NCBI GenBank assembly: GCA_946490455.1
Contig: CAMLXE010000124.1
Coordinates: 1 to 5,790, forward strand
Origin: an uncultured Desulfovibrio sp.
GTDB taxonomy: Bacteria; Desulfobacterota; Desulfovibrionia; Desulfovibrionales; Desulfovibrionaceae
Length of the DNA stretch: 5,790 bases
Reading direction: 5' to 3'
Part shown: one piece after another, positions 1 to 5,326 of the stretch
Layout: every line of letters begins with the position of its first letter
Numbering within the stretch: position 1 is the first letter of the stretch
Made by a program: the position numbers and the translations under genes
Notes under the pieces: model-generated
Database searches by the model: none
The model's input: the letters and a program-made list of their open reading frames with translations, nothing else
What the model was told of the DNA's origin: nothing

Positions 1-22
1 ATTCAACCAAGGAGAAGCAGAC

Positions 23-232
23 ATGAGTTGTGACAATACGGCTCCCTGTCCCTGTACCTATGACTGTCCGCGGCATGGAAAATGCTGTGCCTGTGTTGCA
101 CATCATCGGGATCATGATGATGGCGTTCCCGGCTGTTTCTTTTCCAGAGAAGCCGAGGCTACCTATGATCGCAGTATTGAGGCTCTGTGCCGCGACAGAG
201 GCATCATGCCTGCCCCACGTCAGGGAAAATAG
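23..232 (+). CDS. Small cysteine-rich protein, DUF6485-like
   Basis: This 69-residue protein has nine cysteines (3, 9, 11, 15, 21, 22, 24, 38, 56), seven of them in the first 24 residues. The core CPCTYDCPRHGKCCACVAHH, followed by PGCFF, is the pattern I recall for the uncharacterised DUF6485 family of small cytoplasmic proteins. The clustered Cys plus His18/27/28 suggest a bound metal (zinc or iron), but this is inference and no reaction is known. There is no signal peptide or membrane segment. The start is supported by AAGGAG at 9-14, 8 nt before the ATG. The stop is 11 nt before the dehydrogenase start, so the two are probably co-transcribed. The tail TYDRSIEALCRDRG (47-60) looks like a short helix. 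The promoter lies outside the window. That the gene is real is fairly sure; the family name is from memory. Confidence 0.82.
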   Translation: MSCDNTAPCPCTYDCPRHGKCCACVAHHRDHDDGVPGCFFSREAEATYDRSIEALCRDRGIMPAPRQGK

Positions 233-243
233 GGGGGTGACCT

Positions 244-1011
244 ATGAACAATAATACCTTGAAGACGGTATTCATTACTGGTGGTTCCACAGGAATAGGC
301 GCCGCCTGCGTCCGCAAGTTCGCGAAGGAAGGATGGCAGGTAGCCTTTATGGACATCAACCTAGATGACGGGGAAAAACTGGCAAAGGAACTTGGGGTTC
401 TGTTTGTGGAAGGCAACACTCGAAACCGACAGGATCTTGACAGGGCTGTTGATGCCACATGTCGGCGTTTCGGCAACCTGAATTGTGTGGTTGCCAATGC
501 CGGTATCCATCGCTGCAACACCATGCTGGACATCAGCGAAGAAGAGCTGGACCTCATGATTGATACCAACATCAAAGGAACAGTTCATACTCTTCGTGCA
601 GCGGTTCCCTGCCTGCTGGCAGCGGGTGGCGGTTCCGTGGTCATCAACGCCTCCGATCAGTGCTATGTGGGCAAGCCAAACAGTTTTGGCTATGGCCTCA
701 CCAAGGGAGCTCTGGGACAGATTACGAAAAGTATGGCCATCGATCTTGGCCCAAAAGGGGTTCGTGTCAATGCCGTCTGCGCCGGAACCATTCGTACGCC
801 GCTCACCGAGAAGCTGTTCCAGAGTTTTGCGGACATTACACATGGAGGCAATGCCAGGGCCTACTGGCAGTCCGAAGCGGCCCTGTATCCGCTGGGCAGA
901 GTGGGAGAAGCCTGTGAGGTAGCTGAATTGATGTATTTTCTTGCCTCAGATGCGGCAAGTTTCATGACCGGTGGGCTGTATCTTGTGGATGGCGGGTTTA
1001 CTGCGGGCTGA
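244..1011 (+). CDS. SDR-family NAD(P)-dependent oxidoreductase
   Basis: A 255-residue classical short-chain dehydrogenase/reductase, the usual length for the family. The Rossmann nucleotide loop is TGGSTGIG (12-19). Asp37 at the end of strand beta2 (FMDIN) favours NAD(H) over NADP(H). NAG is at 85-87 and the structural Asn is Asn109. The catalytic set is Ser137, Tyr150 and Lys154 (YGLTK). The C-terminal FLASDAAS...GG...VDGG block (232-251) is typical. It should be a soluble cytoplasmic tetramer oxidising or reducing an alcohol/carbonyl pair; the substrate cannot be read from the sequence. The ATG at 244 follows a G-rich Shine-Dalgarno sequence (231-240) that begins inside the stop codon of the upstream cysteine-rich gene. 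One oddity: the usual PG after NxVx is AG (Ala180-Gly181). A canonical + strand terminator lies about 200 nt downstream. Confidence 0.93.
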   Translation: MNNNTLKTVFITGGSTGIGAACVRKFAKEGWQVAFMDINLDDGEKLAKELGVLFVEGNTRNRQDLDRAVDATCRRFGNLNCVVANAGIHRCNTMLDISEEELDLMIDTNIKGTVHTLRAAVPCLLAAGGGSVVINASDQCYVGKPNSFGYGLTKGALGQITKSMAIDLGPKGVRVNAVCAGTIRTPLTEKLFQSFADITHGGNARAYWQSEAALYPLGRVGEACEVAELMYFLASDAASFMTGGLYLVDGGFTAG

Positions 1012-1050
1012 TATGCTATCTTCCCGTTGGGCACGGCGCTGTAGCGTTCT

Positions 1051-1066
1051 AAAGTGTATTCACTTT
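1051..1066. repeat. Inverted repeat AAAGTG-TATT-CACTTT
   Basis: Perfect 6-bp arms (1051-1056 and 1061-1066) flank a 4-nt loop, followed on the + strand by CTTTTG. It could be a weak terminator for the dehydrogenase transcript, a processing hairpin, or chance. The AT-rich stem and broken T-tract make it a poor terminator on its own. Confidence 0.4.
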
Positions 1067-1078
1067 CTTTTGAGAGCC

Positions 1079-1098
1079 TTGCCACAATGCTGTGGCGA
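1079..1098. repeat. Inverted repeat GCCACA-ATGC-TGTGGC
   Basis: Perfect 6-bp arms (1081-1086 and 1091-1096) can be extended by one T-G wobble and one T-A pair to 8 bp, with a 4-nt loop. No T-tract follows on either strand, so it is not a simple terminator. It may stabilise the 3' end of the dehydrogenase mRNA; the role is unknown. Confidence 0.4.
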
Positions 1099-1167
1099 CG
1101 TGCGAGGAGCGGCGTGACGGGAAACGGACTTGGGATAGAATGCAGGAACAGACGACAGAAATGAACA

Positions 1168-1203
1168 GGGCCACATCAGAAGAACATTTTTCTGATGCGG
1201 CCC
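1168..1203 (-). terminator. Probable terminator hairpin downstream of pnp
   Basis: GGGCC (1168-1172) pairs with GGCCC (1199-1203). Inside one A/C mismatch, CATCAGAA (1174-1181) pairs with TTCTGATG (1190-1197), around an 8-nt loop. Read on the - strand, the hairpin lies about 50 nt after the pnp stop and is followed by a T-rich but interrupted tail (TGTTCATTTCTG). It is therefore probably the end of the truB-rpsO-pnp transcript, or a 3' stabilising structure. On the + strand it is followed by AAGG and would not terminate. Confidence 0.6.
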
Positions 1204-1209
1204 AAGGAT

Positions 1210-1239
1210 GGGTTGCCCCGTCAGAGGCAGCCCTTTTTT
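1210..1239 (+). terminator. Rho-independent terminator, + strand
   Basis: GGGTTGCC (1210-1217) pairs with GGCAGCCC (1226-1233), 8 bp including one G-U wobble, around an 8-nt loop. Six T follow directly (1234-1239). This is a canonical intrinsic terminator for + strand transcription, so it most likely ends the DUF6485-dehydrogenase transcript. It also shields pnp from antisense read-through. Confidence 0.8.
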
Positions 1240-1250
1240 GTCGTCATATT

Positions 1251-3500
1251 TTAGTCGCGACGGGGGCGCCGTTCACGGCGTTCACCACGATGTTCACCAT
1301 TGCCGCGGTGTTCTCCATTACCGCGATGCTCCCCTTCAGCACGAGGGGCACGAGCAGGGCGTGCCGTATCTTCGGGCTTCCATTCAATTCCCTGTTCTTC
1401 AAGAAGAACAGCCTTGCGGCTGGCACGAATGCGGTCGCCATTGATTTCAATGACCTTGACCATCATATCTTCGCCAAGTCGGGCAATGTCGGAAGCCTGG
1501 GCAACCCGGCTCGTATCCAGCTGGGAAATATGGACCAGAGCTTCAACATTGGGCATGATTTCCACAATAGCTCCGATTTCCAGAACCTTGCGGACCTTGC
1601 CGAGGTAATTCTTGCCCAGTTCCGGACGCTGGTCATAGTACTGCACCAGTTCCTTGGCCTGTGCCATGGCATCGGCAGTGGGAGCAAAAATGGAGATGCG
1701 GCCGCTGTCTTCAATATCCACAGAAGCGCCGGTGGCTGCGGTGATTGCCTTGATGTTCTTGCCGCCAGGACCGATAATCATGCGGATAACTTCAGGATTG
1801 ACGAAGATTTCAGCATGCTGGGGGGCAAAGCGGGACAGTTCTGCACGCGGACCATCAATGGCCTTTTTCATTTCACCGAGGATATGAGTGCGTGCTTCGT
1901 GAGCCTGCTTCATGGCTTTCCGCATGATTTCAGTGGTCAGACCGGTGATCTTGATGTCCATCTGAACGGCGGTCACGCCTTCCTCTGTACCGGCAATCTT
2001 GAAGTCCATGTCGCCGAGAGCGTCTTCATCACCAAGAATGTCGGTCAGAACGATGAAATTGTCTCCTTCCTTGATCAGCCCCATGGCCACACCGGCTACA
2101 GGAGCTGTAATGGGCACACCGGCGTCCATGAGAGAGAGACAGCCACCGCAGACGGCAGCCATGGAAGAAGAACCGTTGGATTCCAGTGTTTCAGCCACAA
2201 CACGTACAGTGAACGGGAAGCTGTCATTGGAGGGGATAACGGCCTTGAGCGCCTTTTCAGCAAGGGCTCCGTGACCAATTTCGCGCCGGGAGATGCGGAC
2301 CGGCTTCACTTCACCCACGGAGAAGGGGGGGAAGTTGTAGTGCAGCATGAAGGACTTGGTCACGTCTCCGGTCAGAGAATCCATGCGCTGGTTGTCGGCG
2401 GAGCTGCCGAGAGTGGTCACGCACATGGACTGCGTTTCGCCACGGGTGAACAGGGCAGAACCATGCGCACGAGGCAGAATGCCGGGCTGAATTTCGATGG
2501 GACGTACGGTCTTGGTATCACGTCCATCAATACGCACACCTTCTTCGATAATCCGGCGACGCACAACCTTCTTTTCCAGATGACCGATGATGTCGCCAAC
2601 GGAGGCAAGAGCCTTGGCGTTTTCGGCATACTCGGGATCAGCCTTCAGCGCATCCATGATCTTCTGCTTGACGAGCTTGCGAGCTTCCTTGCGTTCCAGC
2701 TTGCCGGGAACGCGCATGGAGGCTTCAAGGCCAGCTTCAGCGGCGAGTTCTTCAATCTTGGCGAGCAGAACCGGATCGTCCTCTTCGGGAACAAAGTCCA
2801 TCTTGGGCTTGCCGGCAAGTTCAACGAGCTTGCGTTGAGCTTCAATAAGAGGCTGGATTTCCTTGCGGCCCCATTCAAGAGCTTCAATGATCACTTCTTC
2901 CGGAACAAAGTGGGCTTCACCTTCCACCATGACTAGAGCGTCAGCAGAAGCGGCGAATACAATATTCAGATCGCTCTGTGCCATCTCCTTTACGGTAGGA
3001 TTCAGCACAAAGGAACCGTTGATACGACCTATGCGGCCACCGGCTACGAGGTCGGCAAAGGGCAGGGGAGAGAGCATGACGGCGGCAGAAGCTGCAGTGA
3101 TGGACAGCACGTCAGACTCATTTTCCTGATCCGAAGAGATGACAGTCGCAAGAATCTGTACATCTTCGGGAAGGCCTTTGGGGAAAAGCGGACGAATAGG
3201 ACGGTCGATCAGGCGGGAAACAAGAGTTTCACGTTCGGAAGGCCGACCGATTTCACGCCGGAAGAAGCTGCCAGGAATACGGCCGGCGGCATACATGCGT
3301 TCGGAGTATTCGACCGTCAGCGGGAAGAAGCCGCGGTCAAAGTCGAGGGGCTGGGAACACACGGTAACGAGCACCACGGTACCGCCGCACTGCACAGTGA
3401 CAGAACCATGTGCCTGAGTGGCAACTCGTCCTGTTTCAATGATGATTTCCTTACCACCTACGGTGGCGGAAACCCGGGTGGGTTCTTTTCTGAAACTCAT
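1251..3500 (-). CDS. pnp: Polyribonucleotide nucleotidyltransferase (PNPase)
   Basis: The 749-residue product is a 3'-to-5' exoribonuclease that degrades RNA with phosphate to nucleoside diphosphates, as a trimer and often in the degradosome. Domains in order: first RNase PH core (about 10-145, with FFRREIGRPSERE at 79-91), helical linker (about 150-310), second RNase PH core (about 325-545), KH (about 565-620, with IIGPGGK at 575-581) and S1 (about 628-697). The active site is visible as SNGSSSMA (441-448) and GDMDFK (496-501, Asp497, Asp499, Lys501). The C-terminal tail (711-749) is disordered and Arg-rich. The ATG at 3498-3500 is preceded by AAAAGGA with a 6-nt gap. It is the third gene after truB and rpsO; the roughly 195-nt leader before it carries hairpins suited to post-transcriptional control. 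All hallmarks are intact. Confidence 0.98.
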   Translation of the reverse strand: MSFRKEPTRVSATVGGKEIIIETGRVATQAHGSVTVQCGGTVVLVTVCSQPLDFDRGFFPLTVEYSERMYAAGRIPGSFFRREIGRPSERETLVSRLIDRPIRPLFPKGLPEDVQILATVISSDQENESDVLSITAASAAVMLSPLPFADLVAGGRIGRINGSFVLNPTVKEMAQSDLNIVFAASADALVMVEGEAHFVPEEVIIEALEWGRKEIQPLIEAQRKLVELAGKPKMDFVPEEDDPVLLAKIEELAAEAGLEASMRVPGKLERKEARKLVKQKIMDALKADPEYAENAKALASVGDIIGHLEKKVVRRRIIEEGVRIDGRDTKTVRPIEIQPGILPRAHGSALFTRGETQSMCVTTLGSSADNQRMDSLTGDVTKSFMLHYNFPPFSVGEVKPVRISRREIGHGALAEKALKAVIPSNDSFPFTVRVVAETLESNGSSSMAAVCGGCLSLMDAGVPITAPVAGVAMGLIKEGDNFIVLTDILGDEDALGDMDFKIAGTEEGVTAVQMDIKITGLTTEIMRKAMKQAHEARTHILGEMKKAIDGPRAELSRFAPQHAEIFVNPEVIRMIIGPGGKNIKAITAATGASVDIEDSGRISIFAPTADAMAQAKELVQYYDQRPELGKNYLGKVRKVLEIGAIVEIMPNVEALVHISQLDTSRVAQASDIARLGEDMMVKVIEINGDRIRASRKAVLLEEQGIEWKPEDTARPARAPRAEGEHRGNGEHRGNGEHRGERRERRPRRD
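1281..1334 (-). repeat. Three 18-bp units in the pnp tail (GEHRGN repeats)
   Basis: Codons 723-740 encode GEHRGN, GEHRGN and GEHRGE. The DNA units differ only at a few, mostly third-codon, positions, so they look like a diverged in-frame tandem duplication. The flanks are also basic (RRERRPRRD at the end). The tail probably contacts RNA or a partner protein; this is inferred from charge and RGG-like composition. Confidence 0.8.
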
Positions 3501-3566
3501 GGTGAATCCTTTTCACTGGGGGAAGGAGACTCCGTGAACAATATCGATGTGGATACCCGGCGTATC
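3501..3566 (-). promoter_or_regulatory. pnp leader: SD-loop hairpin and alternative pairing
   Basis: On the - strand, GTGAA (3512-3516) can pair with TTCAC (3502-3506), leaving the Shine-Dalgarno AAGGA in a 5-nt loop just before the pnp ATG. A second TTCAC (3534-3538) upstream could pair with the same GTGAA instead. A further hairpin, GATAC-loop-GTATC (3552-3566), lies upstream. In E. coli, PNPase represses itself through its leader after RNase III cleavage. Whether this leader works that way is inference. The stems are only 5 bp. Confidence 0.4.
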
Positions 3567-3660
3567 ACCTGGGCTTGTCGATCCTGTTCGCGGAAACTCC
3601 TTCTCATGTCAGGTTACAGGTTTGGCGCCTCTGCGCAGAAAGGAAAGGCCATTAACCGAA

Positions 3661-3680
3661 GGGGGAGCCGAGGCTCCCCC
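3661..3680 (-). terminator. GC-rich hairpin between rpsO and pnp
   Basis: A 20-nt perfect inverted repeat gives an 8-bp GC-rich stem (GGGGGAGC/GCTCCCCC) with a 4-nt loop, starting 15 nt after the rpsO stop. On the - strand it is followed by TTCGGTTAATGG, which is not a clean T-tract. It is therefore more likely a partial attenuator or a processing/stabilising hairpin at the rpsO 3' end than a full stop. E. coli has a terminator at the same place, so the position supports a role in setting the rpsO/pnp ratio. Confidence 0.6.
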
Positions 3681-3695
3681 ATATGAAAACGTGAG

Positions 3696-3965
3696 TTACT
3701 TGCGCAGTCCCAGTTTTTCGATGAGAGCGCGGTAACGCTGAATATCTTTGCTCTTCAAATAGTTCAGCATGTTACGACGCTGACCGACGAGCTTGAGCAG
3801 ACCACGGCGAGAATGGAAATCCTTCTTGTGTTCCTTGAAGTGAGCCGTAAGTCCTTCGATGCGGGCGGTGAGCAGAGCTACCTGAACTTCCGGGGAACCG
3901 GTATCGCCTTCATGTTTGGCGTGAGCTTCAATAACAGCTTTTTTCTGGACGGCGTCCATGACCAC
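3696..3965 (-). CDS. rpsO: 30S ribosomal protein S15
   Basis: This primary 16S rRNA-binding protein of the small-subunit platform is needed early in 30S assembly. The conserved core EGDTGSPEVQVALLTARI, then HKKDFHSRRGLLKLVGQRR and the end RYRALIEKLGLRK, is unmistakable. I place the start at GTG (3963-3965), giving 89 residues (MVMDAVQKK...), exactly the usual S15 length. GGAGG (3974-3978) stands 8 nt from this GTG but 14 nt from the alternative ATG (3957-3959), which would give 87 residues. The gene begins 25 nt after the truB stop and is followed by a GC-rich hairpin and then pnp, the common bacterial order. In E. coli S15 represses its own translation through its leader; I see no obvious pseudoknot in the short gap here. 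Confidence 0.97.
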   Translation of the reverse strand: MVMDAVQKKAVIEAHAKHEGDTGSPEVQVALLTARIEGLTAHFKEHKKDFHSRRGLLKLVGQRRNMLNYLKSKDIQRYRALIEKLGLRK

Positions 3966-3973
3966 AGCACTAT

Positions 3974-3978
3974 CCTCC
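3974..3978 (-). promoter_or_regulatory. Ribosome binding site of rpsO
   Basis: GGAGG on the - strand lies 8 nt before GTG (3963-3965) and 14 nt before ATG (3957-3959). The spacing favours the GTG start. Confidence 0.75.
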
Positions 3979-3990
3979 GATGGGTTTTTG

Positions 3991-4926
3991 TTAATTCCAA
4001 AGTCCCCTGAGTACCTTCCAGACGGGCGGCGTTTGGGAAGAACCGCATTCCGCTTCTGCCAGGGCCAGAGGCGTTCCGTCGGGCATGAGCAGAACGGCCT
4101 TGTTTCCTGTTGCGCAAATGATATCGCGCCCCTGATCGTCCTGCACTGGGTGCGAGGTGGACCAGACAAGAGGAGTTCCGTTCTTGATCGCCGCAACATT
4201 GCCTTCGGCAACGAAAATCGTTGGCCAGTGAGGAAGCGCTGCGGTGATGGGCAAAACCCGTTCCGGTAACCTTTCAGGCTCGGCCAGCAGGGTATCAAGC
4301 GGATACGCCTGATCCAGACCGAAGGGGTGACTATACTCCCGAATCAGTTCCGTGAGCACGGCTCCGCATCCGAATCGCATCCCCAAGCTGTGGGCCAGGG
4401 AGCGTATGTAGGTGCCGGAACTGCAAGTGACTCGGAAGGTGACATACGGAAGTGCAACCCTGAGTACTTCCGCATGCGAAATTTCAATACATTTTGTCTT
4501 GACAGGGGTTTCTTTCCCCTCTCGGGACAGCTTGTACAAGGGTTGGCCCTGATGTTTGGCGGCCGAATAGGGCGGTACAGGCTGCTCGCTTGTCCCAAGC
4601 CATGCAGCGACGGCTTCATGAACGGCTTCCGGCTGAACATGTTCCCATGAGCTTTCGGAAAGAATGTTTCCTTCCGCATCCCATGTATCCGTTGTCTGTC
4701 CAAAACGGAGCGTGCCCTGATAGGTTTTTCTGCCACCAGCCATGAGATGGCCGGAAATTTTGGTCGCATGGCCAAGCAAGACAAGAAGAACCCCCTGAGC
4801 CATGGGATCAAGGGTACCGGCATGTCCGATTTTTTTTTGCCCCAACCTTTTGAAACGATTGGTGCATTGAGCGGACGAGAGGCCGCGGGGCTTGTTGACG
4901 ACCAGAAGACCGTGTTGCTGTTCCAT
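3991..4926 (-). CDS. truB: tRNA pseudouridine(55) synthase TruB
   Basis: This 311-residue protein converts U55 in the T loop of nearly all tRNAs to pseudouridine and also helps tRNA fold. Visible motifs are GLLVVNKPRGLSS (6-18), HAGTLDPMAQG (35-45) with catalytic Asp40, KTYQG (67-71) with the conserved active-site Tyr69, PPYSAAKHQGQPLYKLSREG (118-137) and CSSGTYIRSLAHSLG (168-182). The C-terminal 70 or so residues fit the PUA-like RNA-binding region. The length is normal. The first beta strand begins at residue 6 and no other start codon lies nearby, so the ATG at 4924-4926 is firm. That start has no Shine-Dalgarno sequence; see the promoter entry. The coding strand contains a run of nine A (4830-4838) encoding Gln-Lys-Lys-Ile. 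The usual upstream genes infB and rbfA are absent; rpsO follows 25 nt downstream. Confidence 0.96.
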   Translation of the reverse strand: MEQQHGLLVVNKPRGLSSAQCTNRFKRLGQKKIGHAGTLDPMAQGVLLVLLGHATKISGHLMAGGRKTYQGTLRFGQTTDTWDAEGNILSESSWEHVQPEAVHEAVAAWLGTSEQPVPPYSAAKHQGQPLYKLSREGKETPVKTKCIEISHAEVLRVALPYVTFRVTCSSGTYIRSLAHSLGMRFGCGAVLTELIREYSHPFGLDQAYPLDTLLAEPERLPERVLPITAALPHWPTIFVAEGNVAAIKNGTPLVWSTSHPVQDDQGRDIICATGNKAVLLMPDGTPLALAEAECGSSQTPPVWKVLRGLWN

Positions 4927-4930
4927 AGGA

Positions 4931-4966
4931 ATTAGAAACTATATACGTTTTTTGGCATTCCGTCCA
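4931..4966 (-). promoter_or_regulatory. Putative sigma70 promoter of truB, near-leaderless
   Basis: On the - strand, TGGACG (4961-4966; 4 of 6 to TTGACA) and TATAGT (4938-4943; 5 of 6 to TATAAT) are separated by exactly 17 nt. Transcription would begin about 4931, only some 5 nt before the truB ATG. That agrees with the absence of a Shine-Dalgarno sequence there. This is prediction by eye. Confidence 0.45.
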
Positions 4967-5122
4967 GTTGTTTTTCCTGCATATGAGGGAATACGCTGTG
5001 GTACTGTTGCGGAGATGCGTTGCGAAGACTGACCGTAAAGGGATTTGCGGAACGGAAGAAAAATACTGACCGCTGAAACTTCATAAGACGCTGGAAGCGT
5101 TGGCTCTCAGGGGGATTGCTCA

Positions 5123-5260
5123 ATGGAAGATATCTGGAATGCAGTTTGTCATCGTATTGCGGAATGGCTTCGGGATTGATGTCGGTTGGTTATGGAGAGT
5201 TCTCAGTGTGGATGGACTTGGAAATTCCAGCGTCAGTTGAGGCTAGGCTTTCAACGGGTA
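5123..5260 (+). pseudogene. Possible remnant of a DnaA domain I-like gene
   Basis: AGGGGG (5109-5114) stands 8 nt before ATG (5123), which opens the 18-residue frame MEDIWNAVCHRIAEWLRD and stops at TGA (5177-5179). That stop overlaps an ATG (TGATG, 5177-5181) in the next frame, which reads MSVGYGEFSVWMDLEIPASV and stays open to 5382. Joined, the pattern IWNxVCxxIAEWL ... F-x-VWM-x-L ... recalls the N-terminal domain of DnaA (a Trp near residue 5, then FxxWIxPL). This is a weak resemblance judged from memory. No AAA+ or DNA-binding domain follows. Alternatives are two coupled small ORFs, or non-coding DNA with a chance match. Confidence 0.22.
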
Positions 5261-5326
5261 TGAATGAAAAATGCTCTTTTTGTTTTCGGGAAAGCAATGT
5301 TGTCGAAGAACTGTATTCCAGCAGGT

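Larger units (their letters stand above)
1012..1167. other. Gene-free convergent intergenic stretch
   Basis: Between the dehydrogenase stop and the terminator hairpins I see no supported gene. A 25-codon ATG reading frame at 1087-1164 has no ribosome binding site and no recognisable product. Two inverted repeats, listed separately, are the only structure seen. Confidence 0.6.
4927..5326. other. 400-nt gap without an intact recognisable gene
   Basis: The stretch between truB and the FCD regulator holds the putative truB promoter, a small perfect inverted repeat ACGCT-GGA-AGCGT (5088-5100), several TTGCGGA heptamers, and the possible gene remnant on the + strand starting at 5123. I see no tRNA, no convincing terminator for the regulator, and no sign of infB or rbfA. 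A 63-codon - strand frame (4932-5123) starts with TTG, resembles nothing known to me and is not called. Confidence 0.55.

Noticed and set aside
30..254. 74-codon + strand ORF overlapping the DUF6485 gene
   Set aside because: It is a different frame of a well-supported cysteine-rich gene with a proper ribosome binding site, so it is a shadow.
204..843. Two - strand ORFs opposite the dehydrogenase gene
   Set aside because: They are antisense to a clear SDR gene, show no recognisable family and have no supporting context.
1087..1164. 25-codon ATG frame in the intergenic stretch
   Set aside because: It has no ribosome binding site, begins inside an inverted repeat and has no recognisable product.
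1092..2936. 614-codon open frame on the + strand
   Set aside because: It lies antisense to pnp, whose every domain and motif is intact. The frame is a by-product of the codon bias of pnp, and its product resembles no protein I know.
4932..5123. 63-codon - strand ORF ending 5 nt before the truB start
   Set aside because: The spacing would suit coupling to truB. However, it starts with TTG, has no ribosome binding site I can support and shows no recognisable family; it may be open by chance.
5236..5255. GTTGA/TCAAC hairpin as terminator of the FCD gene
   Set aside because: It has only 5 bp, a 10-nt loop and no T-tract on the - strand.
4927..5326. Replication origin, suggested by the DnaA-like fragment
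   Set aside because: No TTATCCACA-type DnaA boxes and no AT-rich unwinding region were seen.
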